Source: Drosophila persimilis
Lineage: Eukaryota; Arthropoda; Insecta; Diptera; Drosophilidae
Direction of reading: 5' to 3'
Assembly (NCBI RefSeq): GCF_003286085.1
Contig: NW_020825289.1
Location: 18,316,001 to 18,380,000, forward strand
Length of the DNA stretch: 64,000 nt
Positions 58,308-64,000 of the stretch are shown piece by piece. The first letter of the stretch is position 1. Every line of letters begins with the position of its first letter. The notes beneath the pieces are model-generated. The model made no database searches. It had not been told where the DNA came from and was given only the letters and a program-made list of their open reading frames with translations. A program made the position numbers and the translations under genes.

Positions 58308-61300
58308 TCAAGTTAAGTTAAAACTTTCAATTGCTTCCAATTCGAAGTCGTTGAGAGTCTTAAGCACTTTACGCTCAAGCGAATTGATTTGTTCCCTCTT
58401 GGATATACTTATTTTGCCAACGCAAAGGAAATCAGTGGGCCCCCTACCACCACCACTGGCCAGGATACTCGTGAAACTTGCTACGATAACTTGTAACTTG
58501 TTACTCAGCGCACACATCGCTAATGAACACTGGACCCTGGAGTCTCTGGGGCGGGGCGGCGGCAGGGAGAATATGTTGTTCGGTGTTTGTTTGTCCTGCC
58601 CGGCCAGAAACGAAACAAACAGAGCGGTGGTCCAGGGCTCGGAGACCCCTAAAAATCATTCAGTCTATTGGGGCCAGAGCTAGAGCTGATGACGGGTGTG
58701 AAAATCAATGGGCAATGAGCATCGCCCATTCACAGCTGAGTGCAGTCCGGCCCTTAGGGCCGCCTAAGACGTTTCACGATTTAATTGAATAATTGTTAGG
58801 CATGCCACGTACAACCGAGAGCGCGGAGCAGAGAGAGACCTCCCCCTCAGAGAGACCTTAGCGAAAATTTCGCCTGACCCTTTAAAGCAATGGCTGCTGG
58901 TGGAATTTTGTCCAAACAAAAGCGTGGATATCTTCCCAAAAGAGACTGCGTCAGGATCTCGTTTTGGCCTGGATGCAAATGCCCACCTGCATCTGCGCCT
59001 GCCCCAGCACCTGCTGGACATCCTCCCTAACAATTTATGCACCGCATTTGAAATTCATTGAGGAAACGCTCTCCAGCTGGCAAATCCCAGAGACTTACCG
59101 TTCCCAAGTGGCACATTCGTTTGCGTTGTTGTCGATTGTTGCTGCTGCTGCTGCTCCGATGTCACCGTGTTGGACAATTTATTTGCTGTTGACGTTGTGG
59201 TTGCTGTTGCGGCGGCGGCGGCGGCGGCGGCCTCCATTTTGCTGCTGCCCCCAGCTCCGTTAATGGCCAATGTGGTGGCGCTTTTGCCTAGCCTCAGTAT
59301 GGTTGTGCCTGTCGATGATGCGGATGGTGCTGCCCCTGCTCCTGCTCCCGCTGCGGCTGCTGCCGTTGCGGCCGCCTTGAGCTTGTGCAGCGCACCTGCC
59401 ATGCCCTTGGCAGCCTTTGAAGTGCGTGTCACGCTTAAAACATTCGATGATACGGAGGCCGAAACATTCACAGGCGGAGAAACGGCCATTGAGGAAGTGC
59501 TGCCTGATGTGGAGTTGCGTATGACCAGAATGGATTGCGATTTCTCCAGTCGCTTGAGTGTCTGCAGCACGAACGGCGATTTGCTGTCACAATTGCTCTC
59601 CGAGCTGAGGCTCCGCGTGGCCTACGGAGTGGGTAAAAGTGTGAAAGATCTTCATTTCGTAGGAGAGTGATCTCTACTTACGTGCTTTAGCAGGAAGGGC
59701 CTCTCTATGAGCTTGGTCTGTGCCGAGCCGTTCGCCTGTTTCGTTCGCTCCTGGGCCTTCAGCACGCTCTCCAGCTGGCTGGCATTGATGGGCGTCTGCA
59801 GGAGGATCGTGTTACTAGCGGCATCCTTGGCACCAACACCGCTACTGCTGCTGCTGCTGCTGCTGGCCACGATGGATATGGTGGAGCTGGTGCTGGTGGT
59901 GCTGCTCCCCGAGCTCTGGACAATCGTCTTGCGAGCCACTGTGGTGGTCGTTGGCAGTTGATTGAGTGTGATGGCTGTGGACGCCTGGGCCGCCTGGGCT
60001 GCCTTCTCCTGGTGCTGCTGCTGCTCGTTGAGCAGGGTGAGGATGTCCTGCTTGTTCTGGATAATGATCTGGCCGTTCTCGTTGCGTGTGCCCCGCAGCA
60101 GGATGATGTTGCTAGCGTTGACTCCATTTGGTGGCTGTAGCTGCTTCTGTTGCATGGCCCCGATCTTGAGAGTCCTCGTTGTGGCTTTTGTGGTTTTCGC
60201 TGTTGCTGTTGTTGTTGCTGTTGTTGTGGATTCAGCCTCATTTCTGCTAAGCTTGCCGCTGCTCTGGGATCTGATTAGGACATTTTTGGCTTTGATTTGA
60301 GCTGAAAACAGAAGAAACAAAAGATTAAAATGCGATTTGGGATGTCATTTTCCGCTGTCCAGTGTACTGGCTGACCCCAAAAGCTGCCAAACCCCCCGGA
60401 AATGGCAAACAAGCATCTATTGTATGCAGATTCAATGGAAACTGAGAACTTCATAACCGCAAACAAGATTTATGACTCGCATCTCGATGGCCAGTCAAAG
60501 GGATCGGTTTCGGGGATCGAAAGCTGGAGAAATATGGCATTAGAAATCGACACAAGCACACACACACACACGGAGGGTGGGGACGGGCGACAAATATGAC
60601 GGACGACGGACGACAGACGGCGTCGTGGCCAAGAGTTGGGCCATTGTTGCACTTTCCCAGGGCCGCCAGTAGAGGAGTCCAGCAAATGTTGAGCGGTCAG
60701 TGGCTTAGACACGACACACACACACACACACACCATTTTGTTTGGCCAACAATGAGTGGTGGGATGGCTAGAGGGGTGGGGCTACTGGCGCTAAATCAAG
60801 CGAAAGACGACATGTTTATGGCTGGTACGAAGGACTTGCCGACTACGTAAGAGGACTACTTAGCACAGGCCCCAGCCAAAACGCAATAAAAGTGCAACAA
60901 ACAAACAAACAAAACAGAGCACACAGGGGGAGAAAGTAATGGCGGGGCTGACGCTGAGTAGGGAGGGGGGCAAGGGCCGGCAGAGGCTTACATGCGTTGC
61001 CAAATATAGACTCCGCTCAAGGCTGAAAGGCGACAACAGACACGAAACGTAAAGTGCGCGCCGGAAACATTTGAAAATGTAGCCTAAACACTTGTCCGGC
61101 CTTTATGCCCGTGTCCGGCACACCACCCCCCACCCCCTAACCCACTGTGTGACTGTTTGTTTTCGAAAAAACGTGCGGGTCATAATTAGCCGCCTTCAGC
61201 TGCTGTTCCTGCTGCTGCCCTACGACCTCCTCCTCCCTCCTGCCACACACACACACACACGGACACATGCGACCCAAGTGGACGAGTGTCTGTCTCCAGC

Positions 61301-62592
61301 CATCCCCCGTCTCTGCGTCTGTGTGGAAAGGTCGCCAGAGTCAGTGGCAGTGGCAGTGCCAGACCCAGACCCGGACTCCGACCCGGACCCGGACACCGGA
61401 GTAGTGGCCCATTCATCCAGGCGCACATACTTCATTGTAATGTATGGCAGGCACCCATAGACCAGCCAAATGCGAACCACACCAACAACCAGAGCAGCAG
61501 AGAGCATAGGATAGGCCCAGAGAGTCCGCGTAACACATAAAACACTTTTCCGTTGTGCTGAAGTTTCGCATATTTTTGCGTTCGTCGCGGCTTTTGATGG
61601 GCACTGGCGCACAGTGGTGCACGGTGGCCCCGAAATGTGGGGTGGTCTAACTTTTGTTTAGAATCGCCGACAAATCTGCGGTCTGTTCCAATGTGCCTTG
61701 AGTGGTGGCTGTGCAACACGACAAATTGCAAGTCTATTGAATTTTTATTAGAAGCATAAATCAAAAGAGCGTTAGATCTGCCGGACAACGTTTTGGGCAG
61801 GGGTTCGATAAATATGTCAATAGATGTTTGTCCAGAGATTGCCAGCAGCAAAGTGAGGGCTAAGAAAAAGAAAACGACACTGTGTCGTCTGGCGATAGGC
61901 GGGCGTTGATGAGGAGGTGCCTAGCAGTGAATGGAAGCCAAAAATACTATTATATTTTAAATTATCAATGGTTTGATCTAGATTTCAGCACTCTCAGTGA
62001 TTCAGTGTCTGGTTATTTTCCCAATCTATCCACTTAAGCACCAAACTCTGTATTTAGTTCTTCTTTCGATGAGTATTATCATCTTAATTGATCGCCGGCC
62101 ATAAATTTAACGGGCGAATGTCGTGGCGCAATTTTCACATGCCAAAAGGTTGCCAGATCCTGCAACATCAAACAGCTGATTGGAACTAAAGGAATTTTTC
62201 AATAAAGTACAAACTTTTAATCTAAATTATGAGAGAGAGGGAATCATAAATAAACACTGGCTAGTAATGACACACATTCTGTCCGAATGAAAACAAAAGC
62301 GAAATTCTGACCGTCCCACCAGCCATCAGTGGGTTAAGGCACGCCAACCTCCCCTCCGCTGAGCCTACAAAGCAAAGCAAAGTAAAACAAAACTAATTGG
62401 AAAACCAATACGTTAACAGCGTAATCGAAGCACTAAACGGTTATCAGGTCGGCAAAAAAAAACGCAGATTGTGGCACACACTGGGGCAGGGGAAGGGGGT
62501 CTGTAGGAGGTGAGGGGCTAGGGCTATTGACACTTACTTTGCTGCCGTTGGAGTTTCAGGGAAGAAGCGCTGCAGCTGGCATCGGACACATT
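58308..62592 (-). CDS. Gln/Ala/Ser-rich protein of unknown function (about 469 residues)
   Basis: Four exons fit in phase: 62538-62592, 59682-60301, 59099-59621 and 58308-58519. The protein starts MCPMASCSASSLKLQRQQ and continues TQIKAKNVLIRSQSSGKLSR. It contains the well-ordered stretch NIILLRGTRNENGQIIIQNK then DILTLLNEQQQ (about residues 75-105), a conserved-looking block ERPFLLKH plus ATRSLSSESNCDSKSPFVLQ (about 218-245) and RLEKSQSILVIRNS. It also has long Ala, Thr, Ser and Gln runs, and an end with KREQINSLERKVLKTLNDFE. It has no signal peptide or membrane segment. Composition suggests a nuclear regulatory protein. I do not recognise the family. The last junction (weak acceptor CATTAG at 58520) is the least certain, and the C-terminus may differ. 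Confidence 0.7.
58520..59098 (-). other. Last intron of the Gln-rich gene, with an opposite-strand ORF
   Basis: Inside this 579-bp intron the plus strand is open from about 58789 to 59063. It includes KQWLLVEFCPNKSVDIFPKE and HLHLRLPQHLLDILPNNLCT, with fly-like codons, but has no ATG at its start. It may be a decayed gene fragment or chance. Confidence 0.3.
60302..62537 (-). other. First intron of the Gln-rich gene
   Basis: This 2.2-kb intron contains CA tracts at 60558-60571, 60715-60732 and 61246-61260 and a GGACCCGGAC/CCAGACCC degenerate tandem near 61338-61396. No exon was found that improves the gene model. Confidence 0.6.
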
Positions 62593-64000
62593 TTCCATGT
62601 GCCTGGCTTTTTCACAATTTTAGAACGAACAATAACCTCGCTGCGGGACATCTACTAGATTTTCGGATGCATTTTTGCACACACAACACCTTACACACAC
62701 ACACACTCGCACGCGTGCACACCAACACAGGTGTAGGAGCAGAACTCTGGGGATAGATATCGAAAAAAGGTAAACAAAACTTTTCCACGACTTTTTGTCT
62801 TGCTACGGGGGGCGTGCACGTTTTATGGGGGTTGTGATGTGTCCTTGTCTGCAGATGCATTTAATGCAATAAAAAATCAATAATATTCCTTTTTCACACA
62901 CGAAATTATTAAAAAAAAACTAGCGAAAATATTTGGTTACTCCAAAACTAGTGCTGTTAAATGCACCAGAGTTTCCACTTCACAGCACTAAAATTAATCG
63001 ATTAATCCACAGCTGTTGGGAGTGTGCTGCCACCTAGTTACAAGCATTGTGGCGCCTAAATTGGCTAATTTGAATTTTTTTCTGTTCGCATAGTAACATT
63101 ATTTCCGTTTTTGTTGATTTTTAAAGCTCTTCGCTAAATGTTTTTGTTTTTATTACAGAAAATCCATAAAATCCATTTTCCTAATAAAGCAAAAACTTTC
63201 GCCACATTTTCCTGTGCAGCCTTCCCTTTTCCATTGCCGAACGGCGAAGCGGAAGTATCGCTATCCCGCTTTCTCAATGGGCGGGCGGCGACGAAGCAGA
63301 ATGACACTAGTCAACAAAACACGACGAAATACACCAAAATACTGGCATCCAAGCGAATTTTCATAAAAAAAAAAACAATCTTATAAAAATACATTAATCG
63401 TACATTAAACAAAAAAATCATAACTCATTAATCAATTGTGGTCTATCAGAAAAAGTGGGTCTGATGTCAGGGTTTTTTTCTGGCTGTTGACTAGTGTAAT
63501 TGGCAGTGCCAGTCGGTGCCAGTGTTCCAGGCTGGCTATCTATTTGTCGTTGTTGTCGCTTTTGTTGCACATTGAAAATAATATACAAAATAATTGAATT
63601 ACTCGAAATGTGGTGTGTGCATGTACATATGTAAATGTATGAGTAAGGGGCGTTCAGGGTGGCGGGTACTGATAAGCAAGCTCCATCAATGCTAAAGCGC
63701 GCCAGAGATCGTTTCGTTTGTCAGCACAGGGTGCCTCTCGTCTCGCCTCACTCGTCTTCTTACGTATGATAAGAGCCGCATTTGGAATTAAGCGTGAATC
63801 GAAAACGTGACTGTCCCTCCGCTCGAGCATCGGCACGTAAATTATGCTGATGACACGGGGCTGTATCTGCCACTCCGCCCGGCCAGGCAGGCAGGGCAGG
63901 CTCAAGCTCACAATTCCAATGATTGCTGCGGTATTGAAAAATACCAGCACGTTTCTACCAGCCAGACCCGAAAGAATTGCTGGTAACTGGCTTCGGCTGC
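62593..64000. other. 5' region of the Gln-rich gene and window edge
   Basis: The 5' UTR of the Gln-rich gene lies just above 62593, with an out-of-frame upstream ATG at 62599. A plus-strand frame at 63138-63386 (start MFLFLLQKIHKIHFPNKAKT) and a minus-strand frame at 63654-63950 are open. Neither is firmly supported. Confidence 0.4.
63654..63949 (-). other. Candidate coding exon running toward the window edge
   Basis: The frame reads hydrophobic IIGIVSLSLPCLPGRAEW followed by a polar part, IYVPMLERRDSHVFDSRLIP, with dibasic KR and KK sites, and ends QYPPP and TGA. It could be the end of a secreted protein. No ATG begins it. An acceptor-like AATACCGCAG lies near 63930, and an alternative upstream frame runs to the window end. 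I assign no function. Confidence 0.3.

Noticed and set aside
59055..59098. Extension of the third exon of the Gln-rich gene to the stop at 59055
   Set aside because: A strong GTAAGT donor at 59098 lies inside, and the downstream exon joins in phase. Retention would only add about 14 residues. It remains possible as a minor isoform.
63138..63386. Plus-strand ORF of 82 codons near the Gln-rich gene promoter
   Set aside because: It has an ATG but starts in T-rich DNA that also reads as a splice acceptor, is very basic and has no recognisable domain. Left as undecided in the flank description.
1..64000. tRNA, rRNA and well-known microRNA genes
   Set aside because: I looked for cloverleaf-like and familiar mature microRNA sequences and found none that I could support by eye. 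A covariance-model scan would be needed to exclude them.

Overview
This is a window of animal nuclear DNA from a Drosophila species. Almost every gene was placed by reading spliced exons with matching phases and recognising the protein family. The proteins resemble D. melanogaster orthologues closely but not identically, and the intergenic DNA shows no nucleotide-level identity that I recognise. A species of the obscura group is my best guess. That guess rests partly on the synteny change described below, and it is an inference. There is no bacterial, viral or CRISPR content and no tRNA or rRNA that I can see.

Left block (1-14.3 kb), compact genes. It holds the last coding exon of the ryanodine receptor (+, 1-1248), an F-box/leucine-rich-repeat gene matching CG8272 (-, 2199-4452), dynamitin DCTN2-p50 (+, 4793-6054), the COPII coat gene Sec31 (+, 7443-12134) and the centriole duplication factor ana2 (-, 12388-13776). 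CG8272 and DCTN2-p50 share a 340-bp head-to-head promoter region. Sec31 and ana2 converge with a gap of 253 bp. A dispersed, AT-rich repeat family occurs three times between DCTN2 and Sec31 and once upstream of ana2.

Middle block (14.3-51.3 kb), large developmental genes on the minus strand. A short 83-residue ORF (14695-14946) and a decayed stretch precede Wnt2, which has five coding exons from 22873 down to 16070. Its first coding exon is only 56 bp and is separated from the rest by a 5.5-kb intron. Camta follows upstream, with 18 coding exons from 51321 down to 30072. It encodes about 1938 residues with CG-1, TIG, ankyrin and IQ regions, and a probable 3-kb 3' UTR runs down to about 27.05 kb. 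Camta introns hold a probable hAT-type MITE with a strong internal hairpin (42654-43016) and many microsatellites.

Right block (51.3-64 kb). It holds a damaged DUF1091/DM8-family gene on the plus strand (54628-55237) and an unrecognised Gln/Ala/Ser-rich nuclear-type protein of about 469 residues on the minus strand (62592 down to 58308). Several short ORFs of uncertain status and DRE-like promoter motifs are also present.

The genes do not form one pathway. RyR, DCTN2 and Sec31 are housekeeping or excitation genes, ana2 acts in centriole assembly, and Wnt2 and Camta are signalling and transcription genes. The notable large-scale feature is that the RyR-to-ana2 cluster passes directly into Wnt2/Camta. 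This looks like a rearrangement junction near 14-16 kb, and a copy of the dispersed repeat sits beside it.
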